Shown one piece after another: positions 48,714-59,495 of a stretch of 59,519 nt of DNA. The translations under genes were made by a program, and so were the position numbers. This stretch comes from Terribacillus saccharophilus. GTDB taxonomy: Bacteria > Bacillota > Bacilli > Bacillales > Amphibacillaceae. Below the pieces are notes generated by a model. That model ran no database searches and was not told the DNA's origin. It saw only the letters and a program-made list of their open reading frames with translations. Within the stretch, counting starts at the first letter, position 1; each line of letters starts with the position of its first letter. The stretch lies in assembly GCF_002272075.1 (NCBI RefSeq), contig NZ_NPBJ01000015.1, positions 1 through 59,519 of the forward strand. The letters run 5' to 3'.

Positions 48714-51251
48714 TTACAATATGTCGGAAAAATCGAGACCAGCCGCCAATTCCTTCGCCTGCTTGCGGTTTTTCACACCAAGCTTTTCATAGATTCGGTG
48801 GAAATATACTTTTACCGTACCTAGTGATAGTTCCAGATCATCCGCGATCTCATTATTCCGTTTGCCAAGCTGAAGATGATAGACAAGCTGCAGCTCCCGA
48901 GTTGTCAGCTTGTTCTGCAGTTTCTGCTCTGTTGTTCCCTCTGACCAGTACGCCAGGATCTGTTCTACGTACTTCTGATGTTTCTTCGGTACTTCTGATG
49001 ATTCCATCAGTTCATTCAAGATATCGCGTACTGTCTCACCGTTCTTCCAAAAGGTGCGCAAATATCTATGATCAGCGCTGAGGCGCAACGCATCTTTCAT
49101 AGAGAGCAATGCTTGATCACGTTCATTTGGATACAGAAGCACCGCTTGGATGACGTACAATTCGATTTCAGCACTTATACGATGGCCGAATTTCACGAGC
49201 GGCAGCAGCTTCTTAATATAATGCTGCGCCATTTCTACTTCACCCAGTGCAGCATAAGCCCAAACGAGGGTTATGTATTCGAATAAACTTTTTTGCTGCA
49301 TTGGCGGCTCCTGAAGGACGAATAGAGAAAGCCAATTTTGAATTCTCTTTGTATCTCCTTGATGAATCGCAATACGAGTTCTTGCTGCTTCTGCTTTCTT
49401 GAACCAATCTGCTGACGTATTGCTCCTTGTCAGCATATCCTTCAGCGCATGAAGCGTCGCTTTAGCTGTTTGAGCATCGCCCTGCTGCTCCATTTCATGC
49501 CGCGCCTTTAGAATATATGCCGGTACAAGCAGACCAGGCAGACCAAACAAATCAGCAATAGTTAATGCTTGTTCCAGATGATTTTTCACTTTGCTGGCCA
49601 TGCCCCATTCATAGGCAAGCTCTGCCATGGTCAAATGATAATAGCCACTGAACATAGATTCATTTGTAACAGTATGAGCCAGAGCATCGTATACACGCTG
49701 AACCGCACGTAAGTCCCCGCCTCCACCCATAGGAGAATGAAGAATAGTGGCATCATGACGGTTATAGTCAACTGAATGAGAAAAGTATCTGCTGGAATTC
49801 TCATTGTATATCAATGCCTTGCTTGCATGATCCAGCGTACTCTTAGCATCATCTTCTAACAGGGAAATAAAACTTTTTAATGTATACAAATCGGCAAAAT
49901 GCCTTTTTTCTTCTTCTTCAGAAAACTTCAGCTCCCGGCGCAGCAGCTGCTCTTCCATCATATAGGCATGACGCTGGGCAAGCTCCGGCTGAAAGCGAAG
50001 GCATTGCACCCAGCCATAAATGATACCTAGCTCCAATTGGTAAATAAACTTCCGTGGCAGTTTACCGATCCATTCCTGCAGCTGGTCAACACGTCCTTCA
50101 TGCAGGAGACGAGGAGCTTCCTTAACTAGAAGCTGTTTCACTCTATCCAAGTCTCCGGCCTTCCAAGCATATTGGATAGCCATTAGCAGCATCTGCTCGT
50201 TTTCGTACCAAACGCTTGCACGGATATATAAATTGTTGATATCTGTGCTATGCATATCGAGCATTTCTTTCAAATATGTACGGAAGTGCTTATTATAAGT
50301 GAACCAGCCGGGCTCCTCTTGGTTCTCGATGAGCAATCCTTGGGTTTTTAGCCGTCTCATGATTACTCGGCCCCGTCTTGTGCCTACGATATAGTCACAT
50401 AAGCGGACATGCATTGTATTCAATATAGACGTGCTAAGCAAATAGTTCCGCTCATTCTCAGGAAGGCTTTGGACAATCTCCTGAATCAGCTGCTTTGCAA
50501 CTACAATATTTGAAAATTGAAGTTCGGAATAGTCCTCCTGGAATTGCTCATACATGTGGATAAGCTGAAGACCAGCAGCCCACCCTTGCGTCTGCTGTAC
50601 AATATTTTGAACAACAGCCTCCGTCGGTTCCTTATGCAGATGTTTTCGGATGTACGACTCCATCTCTTCTTCTGTGAAGATAAGATCCCGCTTAGTGATC
50701 TGTAATACTTGGCGCTGCCGCAGCAGTCGTTTCATTGAAAGACCTGGAAATACTTGTCCCGATACAATGATGTGGAAAGTGTTTGGCATCTCTTCCAATA
50801 ATGATGTCAATTCATGCAGTTCATTAGAATTCGTCATCAAATGAAAATCATCGATAATCAATGCACCAGCCACAGAATGCTCACGCAAATAAGCACACCA
50901 TGTCGCAATAAAATGGGTCGGCGAATAGGAGGCAGACTGGATAATATCCAATAGTTTTTTCCGTTCCTCCAATGGTAAACCCGGCATATGTAAAATCGCC
51001 TTCTTCCAGAAAGCGACACGCTGGATGTCCTCTTCCTCGAGGCTCATCCACCCTACTTCCAAATCAGTCTGCGCTGCCCATTCCTGGAGCATTGTCGTTT
51101 TGCCATAGCCAGAGGGAGCTATCAATGTCGTCAGCTTACACGTTTCGATCTTTGTCCAGACACTGTCCGGCTTGATCCGTTCTATTCTCATTTGACCGAC
51201 CTTCAAAGTAGACCCAGCCATTTCATTCCGACTAGCTTCGTGTTCCCGCAT
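48714..51251 (-). CDS. MalT-like LuxR-family ATP-dependent activator
   Basis: An 845-residue regulator of the LAL/MalT group. The N-terminus has an NTPase domain with Walker A LIAPSGYGKTTMLQEWA and a Walker B-like segment GALIIDDFHLM. A long helical TPR-like sensor region covers about residues 350-760. The C-terminal LuxR helix-turn-helix reads LTTRELQLVYHLQLGKRNNE and LELSLGTVKVYFHRIYEKLG. Such proteins sense a small effector and need ATP. The chosen ATG at 51251 follows AAAAAGG nine bases upstream; a TTG three codons earlier is possible. The gene is alone, so its targets are unknown. Confidence 0.88.
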   Translation of the reverse strand: MREHEASRNEMAGSTLKVGQMRIERIKPDSVWTKIETCKLTTLIAPSGYGKTTMLQEWAAQTDLEVGWMSLEEEDIQRVAFWKKAILHMPGLPLEERKKLLDIIQSASYSPTHFIATWCAYLREHSVAGALIIDDFHLMTNSNELHELTSLLEEMPNTFHIIVSGQVFPGLSMKRLLRQRQVLQITKRDLIFTEEEMESYIRKHLHKEPTEAVVQNIVQQTQGWAAGLQLIHMYEQFQEDYSELQFSNIVVAKQLIQEIVQSLPENERNYLLSTSILNTMHVRLCDYIVGTRRGRVIMRRLKTQGLLIENQEEPGWFTYNKHFRTYLKEMLDMHSTDINNLYIRASVWYENEQMLLMAIQYAWKAGDLDRVKQLLVKEAPRLLHEGRVDQLQEWIGKLPRKFIYQLELGIIYGWVQCLRFQPELAQRHAYMMEEQLLRRELKFSEEEEKRHFADLYTLKSFISLLEDDAKSTLDHASKALIYNENSSRYFSHSVDYNRHDATILHSPMGGGGDLRAVQRVYDALAHTVTNESMFSGYYHLTMAELAYEWGMASKVKNHLEQALTIADLFGLPGLLVPAYILKARHEMEQQGDAQTAKATLHALKDMLTRSNTSADWFKKAEAARTRIAIHQGDTKRIQNWLSLFVLQEPPMQQKSLFEYITLVWAYAALGEVEMAQHYIKKLLPLVKFGHRISAEIELYVIQAVLLYPNERDQALLSMKDALRLSADHRYLRTFWKNGETVRDILNELMESSEVPKKHQKYVEQILAYWSEGTTEQKLQNKLTTRELQLVYHLQLGKRNNEIADDLELSLGTVKVYFHRIYEKLGVKNRKQAKELAAGLDFSDIL

Positions 51252-51385
51252 CGCAATCAACCTTTTTCATCTTAGTTGTTTTTAGTATAGCAAAATTTGT
51301 AGGATTTTGGTGGTACAATCTAGCACTATTGTATCTATAATGACAAATCATAGTAGTTCAATGGATACACACCCACAATAAACCA

Positions 51386-51421
51386 AAAAGACACCCGCTG
51401 ACTTGCAGCAAGGTGTCTTTC
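51386..51421 (-). terminator. Terminator of the ROK-GH1 operon
   Basis: On the minus strand AAGACACCTTGCTG pairs with CAGCGGGTGTCTT and is followed by TTTGG. It starts right after the GH1 stop codon. Confidence 0.85.
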
Positions 51422-51423
51422 CA

Positions 51424-52839
<1,416 letters not shown>

Positions 52840-53745
52840 TTAGTTCCTCCCTGTCTTTTCATGTTCCGTTAAATAATGATAAAGAGCTCCATATAAATTC
52901 GCGTCACTTTGATAATGACAGCTGACGATTGTTGGGTCAGCAGCATGGAATGGATTCGCTTGCTTTAACTCTTTTACACTTTGCTGAATCCGTTCTGTCA
53001 CGATTGGCTGCGCACTGATGCCGCCGCCAATAGCAAACACTTCTGGATCAAAGATATATTGGAGATTCAAAATCTGCACAGCAATGCTCAGACAAAATTC
53101 ATCAAAAATCTGATTCGCCACAGTATCACCAGCATTGATAAACTTGAATGCCTTTCTCCCATCTGTAACATCCGCAACTTCTTTTTCCTTGTTGATACGT
53201 TTTATCATGTTGACTGCTGAACCAGTTGACCCGAAAAATGTGGCTTTCTTTGATTCCGGGTCAACTGCATCCATCACATAACTCAGTTCGCCGGCCAACA
53301 GATTACGGCCATGATGCACCTTGCCATCTATGAGGATACCGCCACCCACTCCGCTGCCAAGCACTAAGACGATAGCATCACGCTTGTCCTTAAGGCTGCC
53401 AAGCCAAAGCTCTGCGAGAGCTGCACAGCGGCCGTCGTTTTCAATCTCAACCGCCACATCGTAGCGCTCCTTTAGCTTTGCTTTCATATTCACACGATGC
53501 TGGAACGGGAAAGACCCGCCATTATAAATAACACCAGTGTCGGTGTCGACAGCTCCTGGCGTGCTGACTGCGATGCCACGTACATCCTCGCTGTACATGT
53601 CATCGATGCTAGCAAACAATACTTTATCGAAAGCTTCGATATTTTCTTTGGAAGACGGTCGGCTGTCCTTCTTGATGATTTTGCCGCCTCTATCCATCAA
53701 AGCGGTCTTGACCAAGGTTCCGCCGATGTCGACTACAAGATACAT
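52840..53745 (-). CDS. ROK-family sugar kinase without the zinc motif
   Basis: A 301-residue ROK protein. The ATP-binding motif is VVDIGGTLVKTALMD, the catalytic region reads VEIENDGRCAALAELWLGSL, and the second phosphate motif is IVLVLGSGVGGGILIDGKVH. The usual zinc-binding CxCGxxGC of ROK kinases is absent; the corresponding region reads FFGSTGSAVNM. Absence of this motif is seen in some beta-glucoside kinases. With the GH1 gene directly downstream, phosphorylation of a beta-glucoside such as cellobiose before hydrolysis is plausible. The start at 53745 is placed eight bases after GGAGGAGG. Confidence 0.88.
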   Translation of the reverse strand: MYLVVDIGGTLVKTALMDRGGKIIKKDSRPSSKENIEAFDKVLFASIDDMYSEDVRGIAVSTPGAVDTDTGVIYNGGSFPFQHRVNMKAKLKERYDVAVEIENDGRCAALAELWLGSLKDKRDAIVLVLGSGVGGGILIDGKVHHGRNLLAGELSYVMDAVDPESKKATFFGSTGSAVNMIKRINKEKEVADVTDGRKAFKFINAGDTVANQIFDEFCLSIAVQILNLQYIFDPEVFAIGGGISAQPIVTERIQQSVKELKQANPFHAADPTIVSCHYQSDANLYGALYHYLTEHEKTGRN

Positions 53746-53801
53746 GCTTGGCACCTCCTCCAGTTGTCCTATTACAAAACCCCTGCATGTTTATGATATA
53801 A

Positions 53802-53815
53802 TGATAACGATTACA
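53802..53815 (-). promoter_or_regulatory. Perfect cre box in the divergent ROK/AraC promoter region
   Basis: The minus strand reads TGTAATCGTTATCA, matching TGWAANCGNTNWCA at all positions. It directly follows a TATAAT (53796-53801) on the plus strand, so both the AraC gene and the ROK-GH1 operon could be under CcpA control. Confidence 0.75.
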
Positions 53816-53877
53816 TTTCTGGTATTAGTTTCGTTTTTTTGGTAGTTACGTTCTATTTTCTGCAATGGAGGTTCTGT

Positions 53878-54867
53878 ATGCCGAACAAATGGTCCACCGT
53901 CACACGATTGCTTCATCAGACTTTTCCTATACCTGTTACATATCAATCAGAAGCCGCACTCTCCCATGCTCCATATCTTATGGAGGAGGCTACAGGGGTT
54001 TCTTTATACATACCATTTGAAGAGAACGGAGGTATGCTGCAGATTGGCCCAGCTCCAGAAGCAAGCTTATCAAGAGATAGATTGATTGATGTCGGCTCAC
54101 TCGCTTATTACATGCTGTACCAGCGGGAACTCGATGCGACTGCACTGCAAAAAAATTCCTTTGCGCTGCCGATGATTCAGTCAGCTGAAAACAGACAGAA
54201 TATCAGCTTCCACCATCACCCTTATTTGGAGGAAAAGCTTTTCGACTGTATTCGCGCCGGCAAGCCAGATCTCGTTAAAGAACAGCTGCAAAGCTTTCCA
54301 GATGAATTGAGCGGGACATTGGCGAAACAGAATGCTTTGCGAAATCGGAAGAATCTGGCTATAACAGCAATCACATTAGCAACACGGGCCGCGATTGATG
54401 GAGGGCTGGCACCAGAGCTTGCCTTTACGATGAGCGATCTGTATATCCAGCAGATCGAAGAGAAGACAAATCTAGCTGCACTTATACGGCTTCAAACCGA
54501 AGCTTTATGCGCATTTGCTGAAAAAGTAAGCGAAATAAAAGCGGGAACGTATTCGCGTAAAATCGCCCATTGTGTCCATTATATTTACCAGCACCTATAC
54601 GAAGTTCTGACGCTGAAGCAGCTGGCCGATATGCTAAAAATGAATCCGACATACTTATCTGCTCGGTTCAAACAGGAAGTCGGCATGCCGATACGGGCCT
54701 ATATCCAGCATTTGCGCATCGAGGAAGCTAAGCTCTTGCTGCGACTGACAGATCAATCACTTCTGCATATTTGTGCTTTGCTCCACTTCCATGACCAAAG
54801 CTATTTCACGAAAGTATTCAAAAAACATACCGGCCTCACACCCCGCCTATTCCGGGAGCAGGCATAG
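53878..54867 (+). CDS. AraC-family regulator of the ROK-GH1 operon
   Basis: A 329-residue YesN/AraC-type regulator. The N-terminal 220 residues are a sensor region of no recognised type. The C-terminal 100 residues hold the two helix-turn-helix motifs (LTLKQLADMLKMNPTYLSAR and LLHICALLHFHDQSYFTKVF, ending KKHTGLTPRLFREQA). It is divergent from the ROK-GH1 operon and is its likely controller. The ATG at 53878 follows GGAGGTTCTGT; an upstream in-frame GTG is unsupported. Confidence 0.87.
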   Translation: MPNKWSTVTRLLHQTFPIPVTYQSEAALSHAPYLMEEATGVSLYIPFEENGGMLQIGPAPEASLSRDRLIDVGSLAYYMLYQRELDATALQKNSFALPMIQSAENRQNISFHHHPYLEEKLFDCIRAGKPDLVKEQLQSFPDELSGTLAKQNALRNRKNLAITAITLATRAAIDGGLAPELAFTMSDLYIQQIEEKTNLAALIRLQTEALCAFAEKVSEIKAGTYSRKIAHCVHYIYQHLYEVLTLKQLADMLKMNPTYLSARFKQEVGMPIRAYIQHLRIEEAKLLLRLTDQSLLHICALLHFHDQSYFTKVFKKHTGLTPRLFREQA

Positions 54868-54868
54868 A

Positions 54869-54898
54869 AAAAGCCGACAGCAGAAGCTGTCGGCTTTG
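54869..54898. terminator. Bidirectional terminator between AraC gene and ugd
   Basis: AAAGCCGACAGC and GCTGTCGGCTTT pair around AGAA, flanked by AAA on the left and TTGAATTAA on the right. It serves both converging genes. Confidence 0.87.
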
Positions 54899-54900
54899 AA

Positions 54901-56244
54901 TTAATTAGCTGGCTGATTCGATTTTTTCGCACGGATGACAGAAGGTCGTCCGATAGAATAGTAATCGATATTCGCTGTTTCTACATAGCTGAGCGGGTAG
55001 CAGTTACGGCCATCGATAACGATTGGCTGTTTCATCTCCTGTTCGAAAACAGTTAACGGTAGGTCCTTGAACTCATCCCACTCTGTCACGATGATCGCAA
55101 CATCCGCATCGTGCAATGCTTCCTTTGTACTCGCTGCATAATGAACAGTCTCTGGAAGCAAACGCTTCGCATTGTCCATAGCGATTGGATCAAATGCTGA
55201 GATGTTCGCACCAAGATCAGTCAGTTTCTGTGCAAGAACAATACTTGCTGATTCACGCATATCATCGGTATTCGGCTTGAATGCAAGACCAAGCATTGCT
55301 ACCTTCTTGCCTTGCAGTCCGCCGCGCAGGACCATTTGTGCGATATCAACTGGAATTTGCTGCTGCTTGTTATTCACATTAATAACGGATTCCAACAAGT
55401 CAAATGTATGATTTACGCCGCCAGCGATCTGAACAAGTGCTTTCGTATCTTTCGGGAAGCAAGAACCGCCATACCCGATACCGGCATTCAAGAACTTATC
55501 TCCAATGCGTTTGTCCATACCCATTCCTTGGGCAACATCCTCGATATTGGCACCAAGCTTACCGCAGATCGTACCAATCTCATTGATAAAGCTGATTTTC
55601 GCTGCCAGGAAGGCGTTGGACGCATATTTGATCATTTCGGCACTCTCGATATCTGTACGGAAAACCGGTACGCCGAATGGTTTATTAATTTCTTTAATTA
55701 GATTTGCTGCTTCTTCAGACTCTGAACCAATTACGATACGGTCACCATTGTATGTATCATGTACGGCAGAGCCTTCCCGAAGGAATTCTGGATTGGATAC
55801 GACATCGATCTGCAAGTCGCGATCAAGTGCTTCTGTAATCCAATGCTTCACAAGCTTGTTCGTCCCTACAGGCACCGTACTCTTTGTGACAACAACCGCA
55901 CCTTTGTCCGTTACATGAGCAGCGATATCCCTAGCCACTTGCTGTACAAAGTCAAGATTAGCAGAACCGTCCGCTCTCTCTGGGGTACCGACAGCAATAT
56001 AGATGGCATCCGCATCATGGAAAGCGATGCTGTGGTCAGTCGTGAAATGAAGATTGCCTCTTTCGATATTTTTGGTCATTAATTCTGCTAGACCTGGCTC
56101 ATAGATCGGAGACAAGCCCTGATTCATCTTGGCAACTTTCGTCTCATCAATATCCACGCATGTGACATCATGTCCGATATCTGAAAGTGCCACTCCCGTT
56201 ACTAAGCCTACATATCCTGTTCCAACAATTGCAATTTTCTTCAT
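54901..56244 (-). CDS. UDP-glucose 6-dehydrogenase
   Basis: A 447-residue NAD-dependent dehydrogenase turning UDP-glucose into UDP-glucuronate, a precursor of acidic wall polymers such as teichuronic acid. The N-terminal NAD fold is IAIVGTGYVGLVTGVALSDI, the catalytic Cys lies in GIGYGGSCFPKDTKALVQIA, and the C-terminal domain reads VAMLGLAFKPNTDDMRESAS. The start at 56244 gives the normal N-terminus; the frame continues 11 codons upstream. It stands alone with no glycosyltransferases next to it, so the polymer it serves is unknown. Confidence 0.94.
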   Translation of the reverse strand: MKKIAIVGTGYVGLVTGVALSDIGHDVTCVDIDETKVAKMNQGLSPIYEPGLAELMTKNIERGNLHFTTDHSIAFHDADAIYIAVGTPERADGSANLDFVQQVARDIAAHVTDKGAVVVTKSTVPVGTNKLVKHWITEALDRDLQIDVVSNPEFLREGSAVHDTYNGDRIVIGSESEEAANLIKEINKPFGVPVFRTDIESAEMIKYASNAFLAAKISFINEIGTICGKLGANIEDVAQGMGMDKRIGDKFLNAGIGYGGSCFPKDTKALVQIAGGVNHTFDLLESVINVNNKQQQIPVDIAQMVLRGGLQGKKVAMLGLAFKPNTDDMRESASIVLAQKLTDLGANISAFDPIAMDNAKRLLPETVHYAASTKEALHDADVAIIVTEWDEFKDLPLTVFEQEMKQPIVIDGRNCYPLSYVETANIDYYSIGRPSVIRAKKSNQPAN

Positions 56245-56419
56245 TTTTACTATCCCTTCTTGTTTCGAGGTGTACAAACACTTCTACTAAGCTATGCTAT
56301 ATCCTAAGCCATTTATTTAATAAAATGATAATGTAAATAGTTTACTATAAAATATCCAATTTGCGGATATTATTTACTGTATTTTTTCATGAAATTTACA
56401 ATTTTAATATATATGTAAA

Positions 56420-56439
56420 GGGTGCATGAAGATGCACCC
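56420..56439 (-). terminator. Terminator of the sigma-like gene
   Basis: GGGTGCAT and ATGCACCC pair around CTTC on the minus strand, followed by TTTACATATA. It lies 10 bases after the stop codon. Confidence 0.75.
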
Positions 56440-56449
56440 CTACTTTTTC

Positions 56450-56968
56450 TTACTTCTTCCTGCATTCCTGAATAAATGCACTATCCCGAAGCTTACGTTT
56501 TACTTCTTTTCCCCAATTCTTTACGGCATCCTCTGTGGTACTTTCAATTGCGGCTATTTCCTTCACTGCATAACCATGGATTATGTACCAGTACACCCAT
56601 TTCCATTGCTTATCAGTCAGTGTGTGTTTGACACGCTTCCAGAATTCTTGTTTTTCTATTAAGTCAATTTCTTGCTGGATTACTTCCTTTGTGTGGGCTT
56701 CATTGATGATGAGGTCTGTCTTTTCTTGTTCGCGGATGATTTTTCTGAGGTAGTCAATGAGTCGGTGACGGATCATGTGACTGGCGTAGGAATCAAAGGT
56801 GCCTTTTGATTCATCATATCCATTATAGGCAAAAAATAATGCCATCACGCCTTCTTGAAGAAACTCGTCATGGGTGTCCCGGATACCTAATCGGTGGATA
56901 TGGTAATGAATCATATTCTTGTACTGCTCGAGAATTGTATGAAAATCAATATTGCGGATGTCCGACAT
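56450..56968 (-). CDS. Sigma-70-family RNA polymerase sigma factor
   Basis: A 172-residue protein like short sigma factors. Residues of about 10-90 resemble region 2 (DEFLQEGVMALFFAYNGYDE and GTFDSYASHMIRHRLIDYLR) and residues of about 115-165 region 4 (LTDKQWKWVYWYIIHGYAVK and TEDAVKNWGKEVKRKLRD). The start at 56968 follows AAGGGAGAAGATACCG. No anti-sigma gene is adjacent, unlike most ECF factors, and the type looks closer to SigH/SigO-like or phage-like sigma factors. Target promoters are unknown. Confidence 0.8.
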   Translation of the reverse strand: MSDIRNIDFHTILEQYKNMIHYHIHRLGIRDTHDEFLQEGVMALFFAYNGYDESKGTFDSYASHMIRHRLIDYLRKIIREQEKTDLIINEAHTKEVIQQEIDLIEKQEFWKRVKHTLTDKQWKWVYWYIIHGYAVKEIAAIESTTEDAVKNWGKEVKRKLRDSAFIQECRKK

Positions 56969-57203
56969 CGGTATCTTCTCCCTTAGATTTTTATGGGCAG
57001 AACAGCTTATCAACCTCTATCCTCCTTTAAAAAAAATTAGGACTTTTTGTTCACCCCTCGCTATTCTGTCTTATAATCGTATGTTTTGCAAGAAAAGGGT
57101 TAATTTACCATATTCGACATCTTGAAGCAGAAAACGCCCATTTTAACAGATTTTACAGTTGCTTAACTGCAAGATCTGTCGTAATAGCTAGAATCAAAAC
57201 GAA

Positions 57204-57234
57204 AACACGCATTTCCTATTAAGAAATGCGTGTT
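57204..57234. terminator. Hairpin before the second LysE gene
   Basis: AACACGCATTTC and GAAATGCGTGTT pair around CTATTAA. On the minus strand it is followed by TTCGTTTTG, which looks like a terminator for transcripts coming from the right. The sigma-like gene transcribed in that direction starts only downstream of it, so it may insulate that gene. Confidence 0.55.
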
Positions 57235-57329
57235 TCAGCTAGTGTATTAATAATTTGTAAAATAAAAAGATGGACTACCCTCCCATTGCTCTGAATAGGC
57301 TGTACAAGTCAGCCAAAAGGAGGCCAAGC

Positions 57330-57950
57330 ATGGGTAGTATACTCAATTATATATTATTAGGAGTAAGTCTCTCTGCACCAGTCGGTCCAGTCAACGCCGC
57401 TCAAATGGAAAAAGGAATCCGCGGCGGGTTCCTGCAAAGTTTATCCGTAGGGGTCGGAGCCATGCTGGCGGATATCCTGTATATGCTGCTTGTGTATCTT
57501 GGATTTTATCATGTGATCATGATTCCGGTAGTTCAGTCTTTTCTTTACTTCTTCGGCAGCTTTGTTTTTCTTTATCTAGGCATAGAGAGTGTACTGAAGA
57601 CACGAACATTGACTCGCGCCAGTATGACGACAGTTGCTCCGCTGCAGGGACTGCGTTACGGATTCTTCCTTGCACTCGTCAATCCGATTTCTATCATGTT
57701 TTGGGTAGGTGTTTACGGCTCCGTTCTCGCCAAAATCGTCGAGCAAGGCGAGGCAGACCATTTACTACTCTATACGTTAAGCATCTTTGTCGGTGTGTTT
57801 CTTTGGGATAATGTGATTGCATTATTATCCAGCAGTCTGCGCCGTTTCCTTAATGATCGACTGCTGCGGCTGATTACCCTTGTTTCTGGAATGTCACTGC
57901 TTGGCTTCGGTATCTATTTTGGGTATTTAGGCATTTTGAGTGTGCTCTGA
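57330..57950 (+). CDS. LysE-family amino acid exporter (second copy)
   Basis: A 206-residue membrane protein with the LysE signature LLGVSLSAPVGPVNAAQMEK at the N-terminus, a YGFFLALVNPISIMFWVGVY motif and about six membrane segments. The start at 57330 follows AAAGGAGGCCAAGC; the frame extends 20 codons upstream without support. Its last 24 bases overlap the end of the opposing permease gene. The substrate is unknown. It resembles the B. subtilis YisU/YrhP-like group in size. Confidence 0.9.
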   Translation: MGSILNYILLGVSLSAPVGPVNAAQMEKGIRGGFLQSLSVGVGAMLADILYMLLVYLGFYHVIMIPVVQSFLYFFGSFVFLYLGIESVLKTRTLTRASMTTVAPLQGLRYGFFLALVNPISIMFWVGVYGSVLAKIVEQGEADHLLLYTLSIFVGVFLWDNVIALLSSSLRRFLNDRLLRLITLVSGMSLLGFGIYFGYLGILSVL

Positions 57951-59273
57951 TTTTTTGCGTTTGACCCAAATGCCGATAATCAGAATAAGTACAGCAAAGC
58001 CGGCACTTACATATAAGCCTGGACGTACTTCCGCCTCGGCAGCTGTTCCGCTGATACCAGCGAGCAGCAGGATACCACCAATGATTGTAACCAGCTTATT
58101 GCCCATTTTGAATTTCTCGTTTTTCCAAGCCGAAGCTAAAATGAACAGCCAATTGTAAAGCAGCAGCAATCCTGCCGCTGTGGTGATGTACTCATAAATT
58201 TTCCCGGGCAATAATAAAGCTGTGATAATACTTGCAAGCAGACCTACTGCAGCCAGTAGCATACTAGCTAAAGGCAGGTCCTTGTACTTCAGCTTTTTAG
58301 CGAAAAGCTGCGGTGCATCTTTGTCTTTCGCTAGTGTGACGAGCAAGTTGGTTACCGCAAACAGTGCCGCACATAAAGTAGAGAAGCCTGCGATGATAAC
58401 AGCTGCGTTGAACACATGCGGAAAGAAATCAAGCGGTGTTTTCGATAGTGCTGTAACAAATGGACTTTCATTCATCTTGAAATCGTGCGTTTTGACCATA
58501 CTGATTGCTAACAGCAGTGAAACGACATAAAGTATCGCCAAACCAATCAGCATGACTGTCCCCGCCTTAGCAGCCTCTTCCTTCTTCTTCAACTGCATGG
58601 ACATCAATCCGATAACTTCAATACCCCCAAAAGCGTAGAAAGCATAAATAAGTGAAGCCCATAATCCTTTGTATCCATCATGTAGGAAAGATTCCTCAAA
58701 AGGCTTATACGTCGATTCCGTAGAGATGACATTAAATAAAACAAGTGCTGCTAAAACAATAAACATTGTAATGGCAGCCGTCTTGACGACCGCGAATATA
58801 TTCTCCATCTTATTGAACCCTTTTGCGCCTGCCAACACGACGATAATTGCCAATACTGCATAGATCGCAGAGAACACCCATAAAGGAACCTTCTCGAACC
58901 AGAACTGACTTAGGAGAGAAATTGCCGTCAGCTGACTGCCCATGATCAGGATATTCGAGCACCAATAGCTCCAACCGCAGCTGAAAGCAGCCCAGCCACC
59001 GAAAGCTTTGCCTGCATAATAACAAAACGATCCTTCCTGTGGATCATTTGCAGTCATCTTAGCCAGTGATAGAAATACAATCAGCGTACCAATCGCAGCC
59101 AAAACGAAAGAAATGACGATGGAAGATCCAGTCAAATGGATACCAATTACCGAACCAAGAAAATACCCCGTCCCAATTGTACAGCCGATTCCGACAAGCG
59201 ACAGCTGCCACCACTTCATATTGCCTGTATTGGATGTTTTGCCCTGCCCGTTATTACCTGGATGCTTTTTCAA
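57927..59273 (-). CDS. Amino acid permease (APC family)
   Basis: A 448-residue transporter with 12 predicted membrane segments. The N-terminus reads WWQLSLVGIGCTIGTGYFLG, the typical first helix with the unwound GxGxG-like substrate site, and the middle has LIYAFYAFGGIEVIGLMSMQ, a helix 6 motif. The start is TTG after GGAGGGAACGGCA. The C-terminal 24 bases overlap the convergent LysE gene. An uptake permease facing an exporter gene tail-to-tail suggests a loose functional neighbourhood in amino acid transport, but no shared substrate can be inferred. Confidence 0.9.
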   Translation of the reverse strand: MKKHPGNNGQGKTSNTGNMKWWQLSLVGIGCTIGTGYFLGSVIGIHLTGSSIVISFVLAAIGTLIVFLSLAKMTANDPQEGSFCYYAGKAFGGWAAFSCGWSYWCSNILIMGSQLTAISLLSQFWFEKVPLWVFSAIYAVLAIIVVLAGAKGFNKMENIFAVVKTAAITMFIVLAALVLFNVISTESTYKPFEESFLHDGYKGLWASLIYAFYAFGGIEVIGLMSMQLKKKEEAAKAGTVMLIGLAILYVVSLLLAISMVKTHDFKMNESPFVTALSKTPLDFFPHVFNAAVIIAGFSTLCAALFAVTNLLVTLAKDKDAPQLFAKKLKYKDLPLASMLLAAVGLLASIITALLLPGKIYEYITTAAGLLLLYNWLFILASAWKNEKFKMGNKLVTIIGGILLLAGISGTAAEAEVRPGLYVSAGFAVLILIIGIWVKRKKSEHTQNA

Positions 59274-59375
59274 TGCCGTTCCCTCCTCGTCTCGTTAGTA
59301 TGAGGAGTAACGATGGAATTATGTAAGACAAGCATGGTATGATGTTCTTATTGATTACGAAAAAGGAGCACTATA

Positions 59376-59495
59376 ATGGATTCTAAACCATCTAAAGGTA
59401 AAAAGGCATTCTTCTACACTATGCTAATATTACTCGCTGTAATGATGATCTTAACGATTTATTTCGTGATTGATGGATATAGTCAATTGCTTTGA
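59376..59495 (+). CDS. Small single-pass membrane protein of 39 residues
   Basis: A tiny gene with a good ribosome binding site (AAAGGAGCACTATA before the ATG). The protein has a basic N-terminus (MDSKPSKGKKAFFYTM), one membrane segment (LILLALVMM-like, residues of about 15-31) and a short outside tail (DGYSQLL). It is divergent from the amino acid permease gene. No family is recognised. The sequence composition and the start signal make it a believable gene. Confidence 0.65.
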   Translation: MDSKPSKGKKAFFYTMLILLAVMMILTIYFVIDGYSQLL

